Shown here piece after piece: positions 54,908-63,433 of a stretch of 64,000 nucleotides of DNA. The notes under the pieces are model-generated. The model was not told the origin of the DNA. It worked only from the letters and a program-made list of their open reading frames with translations, and made no database searches. The stretch lies in the NCBI GenBank assembly GCA_964526785.1, contig CAZGMJ010000010.1, forward strand, positions 1 to 64,000. Direction: 5' to 3'. The DNA comes from CAZGMJ01 sp964526785 (lineage in GTDB: Bacteria; Planctomycetota; Phycisphaerae; Sedimentisphaerales; Anaerobacaceae). Position 1 is the stretch's first letter, and every line of letters begins with the position of its first letter. The position numbers and the translations under genes were made by a program.

Positions 54908-56107
54908 ATGTCAACCAAGAAACGTATTTGCCATATATCCACGGTGCACCCTCTCTCGGACGTGCGTATCTTCTACCGAGAGTGTGTATCCTTGGCTTGC
55001 ACGGGATATGAGGTTCATCTGGTCATCCCAGCCGGGAAATCGGAGGTAAGGGACGGAGTTCATGTGCACCCTCTTCCGCGGGTCAAGAGCCGGCTTTTGC
55101 GTATGCTGATTATGCCATGGGTGGCATTGAGCAGTGCGTTACGGACGCGATCGGTTCTTTACCATTATCATGACCCCGAATTAATCTTCATGGGGTTCAT
55201 TCTGAGGTGGGTGTTCTTCAAGAAGGTGGTTTTCGACATCCACGAATCTGTAGTACGCCAGATAGTGAGCAAGCCCTACCTGCCGAAGTCTGCGAAGGCT
55301 CTCGCCCCGTTCATGTACAGTTCTCTGGAACGCATTTTCACGATAGGGCAAGCCTTGGTGGTGGCCAACAAGAACAGTGTTCCCGATTACTCAACCCGAA
55401 AGATTCAACTCGTACAGAATTACCCCCTCGTGAGTGTGGATGTCGACATTGTGACTAAGGAATGGTCTTCAAAAGCGAGCACTCCGCTATTGGTGTACGT
55501 TGGAGGAGTCTCTAAGATAAGGGGCGGGGAATCATATGTGGAACTGGCTCAGTTACTGAACGAGAGAGGGTACGAGTATCGCATGCAAATCATAGGTCCC
55601 TATGATCGGCAGTTTGGAACGCAAATCCATAGGCGCATCGCGGAACTTGGATTGCAGGACAGAGTGGTATTGTTGGGTCGCATGCCCTGGCCTGAGGCGA
55701 TGAAGGTTGTTGCGCAAGCACATATCGGCATGTGCCTTCTGATGCCGGTTCCCAACTACACGACTTGCCTCGCTACCAAGATCCTGGAGTACATGATGCT
55801 GGGGACGCCAGTGCTGGCTTCTGATTTCAATTGTTGGCGAGAATACGTCGAAGGAGAGCGGGTGGGCAGGATGGCGGATCCTACTGATATCGAGCAGGTG
55901 GCGGATGCATGTCAGCAAATGCTCGATGATCCTGGCGAATTGTCCCAGATGGCAGTGCGAGGTATCGAGGCGGTTCGCTCCAAATACAATTGGACGTCTG
56001 AGTTCCGGTCTTTACTTGCCTGTTATGGGGAGTTGCTTGGTGAAATTCCGGAGAAGAAGCCCTCTGGTCCACTATCCAGTGAGATTGGACGTACACCTCC
56101 TACATAG
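54908..56107 (+). CDS. GT4-type glycosyltransferase
   Basis: 399 residues. N-terminal KRICHISTVHPLSDVRIFYRE is typical of a GT4 subgroup in capsule clusters; LYHYHDPELIFMG and, in the donor domain, YVGGVSKIRGGESYVELA, YTTCLATKILEYMMLGTPVLAS and NWTSEFRSLLACYGEL. ATG 54908 is used; an in-frame TTG lies 6 bases earlier. Cytoplasmic, adding another residue to the glycan. Genes after this one are separated by a less ordered region. Confidence 0.9.
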   Translation: MSTKKRICHISTVHPLSDVRIFYRECVSLACTGYEVHLVIPAGKSEVRDGVHVHPLPRVKSRLLRMLIMPWVALSSALRTRSVLYHYHDPELIFMGFILRWVFFKKVVFDIHESVVRQIVSKPYLPKSAKALAPFMYSSLERIFTIGQALVVANKNSVPDYSTRKIQLVQNYPLVSVDVDIVTKEWSSKASTPLLVYVGGVSKIRGGESYVELAQLLNERGYEYRMQIIGPYDRQFGTQIHRRIAELGLQDRVVLLGRMPWPEAMKVVAQAHIGMCLLMPVPNYTTCLATKILEYMMLGTPVLASDFNCWREYVEGERVGRMADPTDIEQVADACQQMLDDPGELSQMAVRGIEAVRSKYNWTSEFRSLLACYGELLGEIPEKKPSGPLSSEIGRTPPT

Positions 56108-56342
56108 AACCGCAAGGCTCATGCTCAGTGTTGTGAGGGTAGTACCACAAATCAGCTATGCCCTTGCAGCGGTTTAGCCTTGAAGGGTGGATGGGTAGCG
56201 AGGTCCAGCATTGTCTGCTTTCCGCTGAAGAGAGTAAACTGAGGATTAGAGTGACGGAAGTGCCATTTGCTGCTGTCGCGATTATGGGGCAGGGCCTGCT
56301 TGCAAACTTCATGCTGGCGGAGAAGACCTTCGAGGGAAGCAA
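56108..56342. other. Gap before the heptad-repeat gene
   Basis: 235 bases. A 62-codon frame from ATG 56158 runs through and ends at TGA 56344, but it lacks a ribosome site and resembles nothing. It is not called. Confidence 0.4.
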
Positions 56343-56636
56343 TTGAATGTCAGCAATTGGGTGGATGAAGGCGACAACGCGGCATTTGAAATTAATGAAA
56401 GTCTATTCGAGCTTTTGAATGCAGTATCAGAAGTTTACAATGATGCATTTGAAATTAGCGAAGTCGCGTCACAAGTTCAAAATGCTGATGAGTATGTTAA
56501 GAATGCCGTATTTGAAGTTACATACAGCCCATTGCAAGTTAGAAATGCCGCGTTTGAACTAAACAAGGGAGGCCGACGGGCCGACAAAGGTATTGAAAGA
56601 TGTTCTAATGCTTTTTGTGTGCGAGATGACCTTTGA
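56343..56636 (+). CDS. Short protein of tandem heptad repeats
   Basis: 97 codons with a TTG start and GAGGGAAG 2-3 bases away, so translation is uncertain. Residues 12-74 are nine imperfect 7-residue units on the pattern N-A-x-F-E-V-x (NAAFEIN, ESLFELL, NAVSEVY, NDAFEIS, EVASQVQ, NADEYVK, NAVFEVT, YSPLQVR, NAAFELN). Units 1, 4, 7 and 9 are closest to the consensus. Hydrophobic residues at positions 3 and 6 make an a/d-like coiled-coil spacing. It precedes the FnIII gene by 27 bases, perhaps co-transcribed. Function unknown. Confidence 0.5.
   Translation: MNVSNWVDEGDNAAFEINESLFELLNAVSEVYNDAFEISEVASQVQNADEYVKNAVFEVTYSPLQVRNAAFELNKGGRRADKGIERCSNAFCVRDDL
56376..56564 (+). repeat. Nine degenerate 21-bp tandem repeats
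   Basis: Each 21-base unit encodes one heptad near AAT GCC GYA TTT GAA GTT AAC; units differ at several bases, so it is an old minisatellite rather than a fresh expansion. Confidence 0.75.
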
Positions 56637-56663
56637 AGAAGCGTCAAGCGGGAGGATTGAGAG

Positions 56664-57272
56664 TTGGCTCGTTTTCCTAACCGAGAAGCAGAAGTGAAGG
56701 TTTTGGCAGAGCATGTGGCAGCAGGCCTTGCCGAAAACGGAGAAGACTTCCCATCGCCGCCGGTATCCCCCAGCGAGTTGCAAGAACTATTGGAATCGTT
56801 TGTGGAGTCTTGTGACGAACAAATGACTGCTCGGGCTTTGCTGGAGCAGGCAACCGTCAGAAAGCGAGCCCGCTTCGAATCGTTGCTTACGGCGTTGAGG
56901 GCGGACGTGCGGTATGCCGAGGATGCTGTACAGGGCAATGATGCGAAACTTACGGCTCTGGGATGGGGTGGCAGAGCGCCTCGCACGGCCCTGACGGTAC
57001 CGCGCCAGCCTGTCTCACTTGCAGCGGTGCACCAGGGGGAGGACTGGATCCTTTTGAGATGGCTTAAGCCCGCCGATGGAGGAAAAGTCGCCGCGTATCG
57101 TATCGAACGGCGAAACAAGTCCACCGGTCAATGGGCAATCGTTGGGATGGCCATGACGTGTGAGGCGAGGCTCGATGATCAGCAGCGGGGTATAGATTGG
57201 GAGTACCGAGTTGTGGCGACCAACAAAGCGGGTGAGAGCGCGCCGAGCAATACTGTTGCGGCAGTGCTATGA
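56664..57272 (+). CDS. Fibronectin type III domain protein
   Basis: 202 residues with a TTG start at 56664; GGAGG stands 8 bases upstream. It starts MARFPNREAEVKVLAEHV and has a helical N-terminal part (about 1-110). One FnIII domain follows (about 112-200, PVSLAAVHQGEDWILLRWLKP, YRIERRNKSTGQWAIVG, YRVVATNKAGESAPSNTV). No signal peptide. This two-part form is a recurrent small bacterial family of unknown function, known to me only as an FnIII-domain protein. Its position right after a heptad-repeat gene may be meaningful. Confidence 0.8.
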   Translation: MARFPNREAEVKVLAEHVAAGLAENGEDFPSPPVSPSELQELLESFVESCDEQMTARALLEQATVRKRARFESLLTALRADVRYAEDAVQGNDAKLTALGWGGRAPRTALTVPRQPVSLAAVHQGEDWILLRWLKPADGGKVAAYRIERRNKSTGQWAIVGMAMTCEARLDDQQRGIDWEYRVVATNKAGESAPSNTVAAVL

Positions 57273-57337
57273 GGGGCGCGAAGTAACGTGGTAAGAGTTC
57301 CCCATGTCCGATCGAGATCACGCCGCGTCCAAGACGA

Positions 57338-58666
57338 TCATGGGAATACCTTCGGCGTGCCCTCTTGAGAAAGAAGTCTGGAGCCCCATGCGTAGAAACA
57401 CAGCGGTGCATTCTCCATGCCCTTGTTCTGGGCCCCCTTGGGGATATTTTGACCACCTGTCGTCAAATCATACGCAATTGATACGAACAAGTTTTTGAGT
57501 TCGTTATCGTAGGCGGCCAGTCGGTGCCATCCGAACCATAGATTACCCTTGCGGCCGGCCGGCATCCCCTGGACTGTGCGATCGCTGCCGTCTACGATGT
57601 TCGCGAAGTAGAAGGGACTTTGCTTCGGCTTCCATATCTGCAGCGCGAGCGTGTTAACCAGTCCGTCGACGATGCGACGACCGACCATATTGTTGTGAAA
57701 AGCCTTCAAGGCAAGCCAGACAGTGCGATTGGCATGCGATGTATCAAGAATGGCTATGTCTTTCTTGCTTGTTCTGTAATACCAGGTGAATCCTCCGCTC
57801 TTCTCTTCCGGGATAAGTCCCCAATCGTTGGGAGTGTCATGACCTAGTTGATGAGGCTTTGGTGGGGGTTCATTCAACTCTTGACGGATACCGACATATA
57901 GATCTGTTAAAAACTGAGCCCACTGTGCGTATGGATACTCATCATATCCCAGAGCACTAAGATCCATGCAGATTGTCGCGAAGTGCTCCCGTTTGTCCCG
58001 TGTTGAGTGAAGAGCGACAAGAAGGTATCGAATCGAATCTTGCCCTTTTAGTCTCGACGGCCAAACAGCATGCGGGTACATGAGCCACTTCTCGACGATG
58101 CTTGTTTCGACGAAGTCAGCAATATCGCGCCAGCCGGACTGGCCGGCTTGTTCTATCGCGTTGGCTACCATGAGAAAACCTGCCGCTCCCTGAAAATCGT
58201 TGATCTGATTGTGTCCGCCGGTTTGCTCTGCGACAGCTTCACTCATGAAACACGGCCATGTGCCACGTTGCCGCCCATTCGCAAGTAAAGGCTTCAGATT
58301 TGATTTCGCATCGATGATGGCATTACGGACCAGTTTCCTTGCCTGCTCGAGATAAGAAAGCTCGTCGGTTGCCCGCCACATGTCAATCAGGGCCTGTAGT
58401 TCCTGACGGAGGTAGTAGACTTTAAAGTCCTCTGCGAAATCGCGACGTTCGTTTCTTTGTATGTGGCGTTCATATTCTCGATCAAACGCCGCAACCAACC
58501 GTGCGTACAACGGTTTACGGTTTTCGGCTGACAACGGTGACACACTTAAGTCCACATTTGGCAATGAATCACTAGGTTGAGCACCGGAACAGGATAGTGT
58601 CAGTAGGATAACGACTATGGTGGACGTCCTCATAGCCTGAAATAGCGTACAGTGCGAAATCTTCAC
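57338..58666 (-). CDS. Lipoprotein with all-helical body, unknown function
   Basis: 442 residues with a GTG start at 58666 (ATGGAG box 7 bases ahead); ATG 58633 is an alternative. Signal core TSTIVVILLTLSC with lipobox LTLSC (Cys26). The body is helical with repeated aromatic-rich elements (DFAEDFKVYYLRQELQALIDMW, NDFQGAAGFLMVANAIEQ, AGRKGNLWFGWHRLAAYDNEL), resembling the alpha/alpha toroid of polysaccharide lyases and glucuronyl epimerases. No catalytic motif is firmly identified. It is the only minus-strand gene in the 39-64 kb locus. It may process the polymer at the envelope. Confidence 0.7.
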   Translation of the reverse strand: MKISHCTLFQAMRTSTIVVILLTLSCSGAQPSDSLPNVDLSVSPLSAENRKPLYARLVAAFDREYERHIQRNERRDFAEDFKVYYLRQELQALIDMWRATDELSYLEQARKLVRNAIIDAKSNLKPLLANGRQRGTWPCFMSEAVAEQTGGHNQINDFQGAAGFLMVANAIEQAGQSGWRDIADFVETSIVEKWLMYPHAVWPSRLKGQDSIRYLLVALHSTRDKREHFATICMDLSALGYDEYPYAQWAQFLTDLYVGIRQELNEPPPKPHQLGHDTPNDWGLIPEEKSGGFTWYYRTSKKDIAILDTSHANRTVWLALKAFHNNMVGRRIVDGLVNTLALQIWKPKQSPFYFANIVDGSDRTVQGMPAGRKGNLWFGWHRLAAYDNELKNLFVSIAYDLTTGGQNIPKGAQNKGMENAPLCFYAWGSRLLSQEGTPKVFP

Positions 58667-59029
58667 GCTTTCTCCATGGATTGCTCAAAGATGTCAGATT
58701 ATATTGCCAGGTTTTATACGCAGCATTCTACCGTCTGTTCAACCGAGCAGGTTGAATGATTACCGGTTTTGCATCGCACCGAGTTGTCGCGGCGAAGTAG
58801 CTCCTACTATAACATCAACTGTTTTGATATTCAAATACCGTGAATGTCCGCTGCTACTGCAAATTCATTCCATCCTTTCAGGCGAAATGCGCGCCGCCAT
58901 ATGCGCATTTGACGACGAAGACTTCAGTCTGGCCATTTTCGTCGGCTCTTCCGGTCCGTATGCTCAGGTGATCCTCGGCTCAGAAGGTACTATTCTCATA
59001 ACCGTCACATTTGTCATATCGAAAGCACA
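58667..59029. other. Divergent intergenic region
   Basis: 363 bases between the minus-strand lipoprotein and the GDP-sugar dehydrogenase gene. A 109-codon plus frame (58704-59033) is not convincing. It should hold promoters in both directions. Confidence 0.45.
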
Positions 59030-60340
59030 ATGAAGATAAGCATATTTGGCATGGGCTACGTGGGACTCGTCAGCGGCGCGTGCCTGCTGCGTGACGGCCA
59101 CAAAGTGACAGGCGTAGATCCTGTCGAGTCAAAGATTGACGACCTCTCGAAAGGTCGGTCTCCAATCAGCGAACCCGGCGTCGCCGAACTCCTGGCCGAA
59201 GGACAGGCGGCAGGCCGCCTCAAAGCCACAACAGATCCACAAGAGGCCCTTGGTGATGTCGACATGGCCTGGATATGCGTAGGCACTCCTTCGAAGCCCG
59301 ACGGCGGAATAGATCTCGCCGCTGTGGAAACCGTAATCGGACAAATCGGTCGCGTCCTCCAAGAATCGGAGAACAGGCCGCTGATCGTATTGCGCAGCAC
59401 GTCGCTGCCCGGCACCACGCGAATGCGGTTAATCCCCATGCTCGAACGCCACTCCGGCCTGAAAGTTGGCGAAGACATTCATGTTGTATTTCACCCTGAG
59501 TTCCTCAGAGAAGGAACAGCCGTAGACGACTTCGATCATCCCCCGAAAATCGTTGTTGGTGAATCGCACCCGCGTGCCGCCGACCCCCTCATGAAGATAT
59601 ACGAGAAATACGACGCGCCCCGGTTCCGCCTGACCCTCGGCGAGGCCGAGATGGTCAAATACTGCGACAACCTCTTCCACGCGCTCAAGATAACTTTCGC
59701 TAATGAGGTTGGCACAGTGGCCAAATCGATCGGAATCGATGCCCGTCGAGTTGCGGAGGTCTTCTGCGCCGATACGAAGCTGAATATCAGTCCTCGCTAT
59801 CTCCGCCCCGGCTTCGCTTTCGGGGGTTCGTGCCTGCCGAAGGACCTCCGAGCAATTCTGCGTCTTGCTTCGCTTAAGTCGCTGCGACTCGGGATGTTAC
59901 AGGGCCTGCTCGAAAGCAATGAGAACCAGATTCAGGACGTTGTTCGACGCATGCTCATCGATGGTCCGCGGACCGTCGGCATGGTTGGGCTGGCCTTCAA
60001 GCCCGGAACTGACGATATGCGCGAGAGCCCCTATGTCAAGGTCGCCAAAGCCCTGATCGGCGAGGGCGTTGACTTGAAGATTTACGACCCGATCGTACGG
60101 CCGGAAAGACTCATCGGCAGCAACAAAGAGCAGGTGCAGAAAGCACTGCGACACCTGGAACGATTACTTGTAGATTCCCTGGATGGCCTTGCGAATTGCG
60201 ATTTGATTGTGATAAATCATGCGGCCATTGATGCCGTTCAGGTCAACCAGTGGCTTGATGCAGGCGTTCGCGTGCTGGATTTGGTGGGCATTGAAGCCGT
60301 GAATCCATGTGCCGATGGCTACGAGGGCATCTACTGGTAG
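59030..60340 (+). CDS. GDP-mannose (or UDP-glucose) 6-dehydrogenase, AlgD-like
   Basis: 436 residues. NAD-binding FGMGYVGLVSGACL at 6-19, ICVGTPSKPDGGIDL, HPEFLREGTAVDDFDHPP, and catalytic Cys in GFAFGGSCLPKDLRAI. The TPSKxDG and GSCLPKD forms are closer to AlgD-type GDP-mannose dehydrogenases than to UDP-glucose dehydrogenases, but substrate is inferred. The product would be GDP-mannuronate, an acidic donor. Ribosome site weak. A new transcription unit starts here, with more C-ending codons than the preceding genes. Confidence 0.88.
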   Translation: MKISIFGMGYVGLVSGACLLRDGHKVTGVDPVESKIDDLSKGRSPISEPGVAELLAEGQAAGRLKATTDPQEALGDVDMAWICVGTPSKPDGGIDLAAVETVIGQIGRVLQESENRPLIVLRSTSLPGTTRMRLIPMLERHSGLKVGEDIHVVFHPEFLREGTAVDDFDHPPKIVVGESHPRAADPLMKIYEKYDAPRFRLTLGEAEMVKYCDNLFHALKITFANEVGTVAKSIGIDARRVAEVFCADTKLNISPRYLRPGFAFGGSCLPKDLRAILRLASLKSLRLGMLQGLLESNENQIQDVVRRMLIDGPRTVGMVGLAFKPGTDDMRESPYVKVAKALIGEGVDLKIYDPIVRPERLIGSNKEQVQKALRHLERLLVDSLDGLANCDLIVINHAAIDAVQVNQWLDAGVRVLDLVGIEAVNPCADGYEGIYW

Positions 60341-60371
60341 CACATTGGCAAGTAACAGAGTTTGTCTGACT

Positions 60372-61619
60372 ATGAGAATTCTATATCTTCATCAGTATTT
60401 TGCGACACGTAAAGGCCGAACGGGCACACGCTCATATGAGTTTGCTCGCTATTTCGTCGAACAGGGCCATTCGGTGACGATGATCACTTCCGGCGTGGAA
60501 AACACGGAATTCCCTGTTGCAGACGGACAACGATACACGCGTTATGAGGCTGACGGCATTGAGATCATCTCTATCGCGGCCGCTTACAACGATCCTTTGA
60601 TGGGAACGGGTATGCGGGGCTGGCGGCGCATGCTGAAGTTCTATCAGTTTGCCGGTCTTGCGACCCGCGTCGGAAAGCAACTCGACAAGCCCGATATTGT
60701 TTTTGCTACGCATACGCCCCTGACTATCGGTCTGGCGGGCGCTGCTATTGCCGAGCATTTTAGTGTCCCGTTCGTCTTTGAGGTTCGCGACCTTTGGCCG
60801 GATGCCCTCGTAAACCTCGGTGCAGTCACGAATCCTGCGGCGATCTGGTGGCTCAGTCGAATGGCGAAGAGAATATACGCCAAAGCCGACCACATTGTTG
60901 CGTTATCGCCCGGTATGAAGCAGGGGATCGTCCGCGCCGGAACGCCCGCCGGCAAGGTAACCGTTATCCCGAACTCGAGCGATCTCGACCTCTTCCGCCC
61001 AGACGTCGACGGGTCCACTTCCCGATGCCGACTCGGCCTCGGCGACAGGTTCGCCGCCGTGTACTTCGGCGCCATGGGACTTGCCAACGGTCTCGATTAT
61101 GCGATAGAAGCGGCGCGTATCCTCCGCGAGCGTGGAAGAGCGGACATTGTAATTGTCCTCCATGGGGACGGTGGGAAGCGGATCGAACTCCAGCAGATGG
61201 CCAACGACTACGGCTTGGAAAACGTTGTCTTCAGCGACCTCGTTCCTGATAAAACCGAAGTCGCAAGAATCGTCGCCACCTGCAACGTCTGCATGACAAT
61301 ATACCGCGCCGCCAAAGAGCACACCTGGTCCCCGAACAAAATGTTCGACGCCCTCGCCGCCGGCAAACCCGTATTGATCAACGTCCCCGGCTGGCTCGGT
61401 GAAACAATCGAAAACAACAACTGCGGCAAAGAGATCGATGCACAGAATCCGACCGCCCTCGCCGACGCTCTCGAAGAACTCGCCGCCAGACCGGAACTCT
61501 GCCGGAAGATGGGCCAGAATGCCCGAGCACTTGCTGAGAGAGAATTCGATCGTACGAAATTGGCTGTACGTCTCGAGGGTATTCTGGCGAGTGCTGTTGG
61601 TGTTTTGAAAGTCGAATAG
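60372..61619 (+). CDS. GT4 glycosyltransferase (WcaI/WbuB-like)
   Basis: 415 residues. MRILYLHQYFATRKGRTGTRSYEF is a recognised WcaI-like N-terminus; VPFVFEVRDLWPDALVNLGAV, HIVALSPGMKQGI, VIPNSSDLDLF and PNKMFDALAAGKPVLIN follow. ATG 60372 is used; the longer frame from 60309 overlaps the dehydrogenase gene. Cytoplasmic. It probably transfers an amino or deoxy sugar in the same pathway. Confidence 0.92.
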   Translation: MRILYLHQYFATRKGRTGTRSYEFARYFVEQGHSVTMITSGVENTEFPVADGQRYTRYEADGIEIISIAAAYNDPLMGTGMRGWRRMLKFYQFAGLATRVGKQLDKPDIVFATHTPLTIGLAGAAIAEHFSVPFVFEVRDLWPDALVNLGAVTNPAAIWWLSRMAKRIYAKADHIVALSPGMKQGIVRAGTPAGKVTVIPNSSDLDLFRPDVDGSTSRCRLGLGDRFAAVYFGAMGLANGLDYAIEAARILRERGRADIVIVLHGDGGKRIELQQMANDYGLENVVFSDLVPDKTEVARIVATCNVCMTIYRAAKEHTWSPNKMFDALAAGKPVLINVPGWLGETIENNNCGKEIDAQNPTALADALEELAARPELCRKMGQNARALAEREFDRTKLAVRLEGILASAVGVLKVE

Positions 61620-61697
61620 GTACTCGGTGAGTATTTGCTCAATAGCATTTGTCCTCAGCGTATCCTGTGATCTCAATCACATAAGATGAGACATTGA

Positions 61698-62360
61698 ATG
61701 CATCATAAGAACAACGGCAGTGATTACGATCTTATAGTCGCGGACAGCCGACATGCCTTGGGGATGGCAAGGTGTCACTCAGTGTCCTTCCCAGGCCGTT
61801 TTATGACTGAAATGGGACAACGATGGTTGGCTGGTCTCTATAGATTCTTCATAGACCATGATAGAGGTATTAGTTACGTTGCCGTCAATGGCGGCGGCCA
61901 GGTAATCGGCTTTGCCGTTGGTGGAGGGACCGATATCAGAAAGCAATTCCTGAGATACGCACTGCTCCGCTTCCCTCATATCATTCTTCTGAAATTCGTT
62001 TGTAAATCGCTCGTGCGCAGAACACTGCTCACGGAACTTGCGCGGAAGACCCGGCCCAAGAAGAATAGTGTGCAGGCGGGTATGGCAATGCAAGAAGATA
62101 CGAGCAGATGCGGCAATCTGCTTTCGATCTGTGTCTCGCCTGAGTACCGAGGGACGGCGGTGGCCGGAAAGCTCATAGAGGCATTCGTGGTCGCCTGTGC
62201 CAAAAAAGGATATGACAGACTACTACTGTCCGTGGTTAGAGAGAATGAACGAGCGATCAACTTCTACAAGAAGCACGGATGGCGCAGGGTAGACCGCAGC
62301 GGACAGAGTGAGCGATTTATGATCGTACTAAATCGTGATACCGAACATTCCACTACGTGA
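61698..62360 (+). CDS. GNAT-family acetyltransferase
   Basis: 220 residues. C-terminal GNAT fold: NLLSICVSPEYRGTAVAGKLIEAF (acetyl-CoA pyrophosphate loop RGTAVAGKL) and LLLSVVRENERAINFYKKHGWRRV. The N-terminal extension has GYVAVNGGGQVIGFAVGG-type strands. It may acetylate a sugar amine in the polysaccharide pathway. The annotated end overlaps the extended frame of the next gene, whose own start is 62392. Confidence 0.88.
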   Translation: MHHKNNGSDYDLIVADSRHALGMARCHSVSFPGRFMTEMGQRWLAGLYRFFIDHDRGISYVAVNGGGQVIGFAVGGGTDIRKQFLRYALLRFPHIILLKFVCKSLVRRTLLTELARKTRPKKNSVQAGMAMQEDTSRCGNLLSICVSPEYRGTAVAGKLIEAFVVACAKKGYDRLLLSVVRENERAINFYKKHGWRRVDRSGQSERFMIVLNRDTEHSTT

Positions 62361-62391
62361 TCTGATCGTACCACTTCGAGAGTTTTGCTTC

Positions 62392-63426
62392 ATGGATAAA
62401 CACCCGTTCGTAAGTGTCATCATGCCCGTTCGCAATGAGGCGGATTTCATTGAGCAGGCGGTAACGAGTATCTTAAATAGTGAGTATCCTGCAGATCAGA
62501 TGGAAGTGTTGATTGTGGATGGTATGAGCGATGATGGAACGCGGCAAATCATATCGAGGCTTGCCGAGCAGGACAAACGCATACACCTGCTTGACAATCC
62601 AAAGAAGATTGTCCCAAGTGCGATGAACATCGGATTGAGGGAATCCAGGGGAAGTGTATTCATTCGTCTGGACGGACATACAAAAGTGCCTGCCGATTTC
62701 ATCTCTAACTCTGTGGCCTGCCTGCTTGAGCATTCTGATGCCTGGGTCGTCGGCGGCAGTATTCACACTGTTTCCGAGACATACACCGGCAAGGCAATAT
62801 CAGCGGCAATGCGTTCCCCCATAGGTGTTGGCAATTCGCGATTCAGGTTGGGCGATTATGAGGGGTGGGTGGACACGGTTGCCTTCGGTGCGCACCATAA
62901 ATGGGTCCTCGATAAAGCAGGTGCCTTCGACGAAGAACTGGTGCGTAACCAGGATGACGAGTTCAACCTGCGAATCGTCTTGGCGGGCGGCCGGATCTGG
63001 ATGTCGAAATCCATAGTCTGCACGTATTATGCCCGCAGTTCGCTGCGCAAGCTGTGGAGACAGTATTTTCAATACGGCTTTTGGCGCATCAGGACCATGC
63101 AGAAACATGGTCGGCCCGCCACATTCCGTCAGGTTATTCCGCTCCTGTTCGTCCTGTCCGTCGCAGCGCTGGCTTTTGCGGGATTATGGATGGATGTGTT
63201 TTGGATAGTGTTGGTCTTTGAGATGATAATCTATGGCCTGGGGTTGACAATTGGAGCGGTTGATGTCGGACGCAATTCTGGTTGGCAATACGCTCCTATT
63301 GCGCCACTGATATTTGGAATTCTACATTTTGGCTACGGTCTGGGATCGCTTTGGGGTATATTGTGGTTCTCTCTGCTGAAGAGATGGACTAGAGGCGAAT
63401 TAAGAGACATGAGTTTGTCACGATAG
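62392..63426 (+). CDS. GT2 glycosyltransferase (ExoA-like)
   Basis: 344 residues. ATG 62392. FVSVIMPVRNEADFIEQAVTS, LIVDGMSDDGTRQI, FIRLDGHTKVPADFI (DxD-like DGH) and VRNQDDEFNLRIVLAGG (catalytic region ED/QDDE), then three hydrophobic spans from about 255 (IPLLFVLSVAALAFAGLWM). This is the succinoglycan ExoA-like form, membrane-tethered. It elongates the repeat unit. The aminotransferase starts 7 bases after its stop. Confidence 0.9.
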   Translation: MDKHPFVSVIMPVRNEADFIEQAVTSILNSEYPADQMEVLIVDGMSDDGTRQIISRLAEQDKRIHLLDNPKKIVPSAMNIGLRESRGSVFIRLDGHTKVPADFISNSVACLLEHSDAWVVGGSIHTVSETYTGKAISAAMRSPIGVGNSRFRLGDYEGWVDTVAFGAHHKWVLDKAGAFDEELVRNQDDEFNLRIVLAGGRIWMSKSIVCTYYARSSLRKLWRQYFQYGFWRIRTMQKHGRPATFRQVIPLLFVLSVAALAFAGLWMDVFWIVLVFEMIIYGLGLTIGAVDVGRNSGWQYAPIAPLIFGILHFGYGLGSLWGILWFSLLKRWTRGELRDMSLSR

Positions 63427-63433
63427 ATCGCTG

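Noticed and set aside
56376..56564. CRISPR array
   Set aside because: The repeats are 21 bases, tandem without spacers and in one reading frame.
58704..59033. 109-codon frame before the GDP-sugar dehydrogenase
   Set aside because: No ribosome site, ends inside the next gene's start and no family features.
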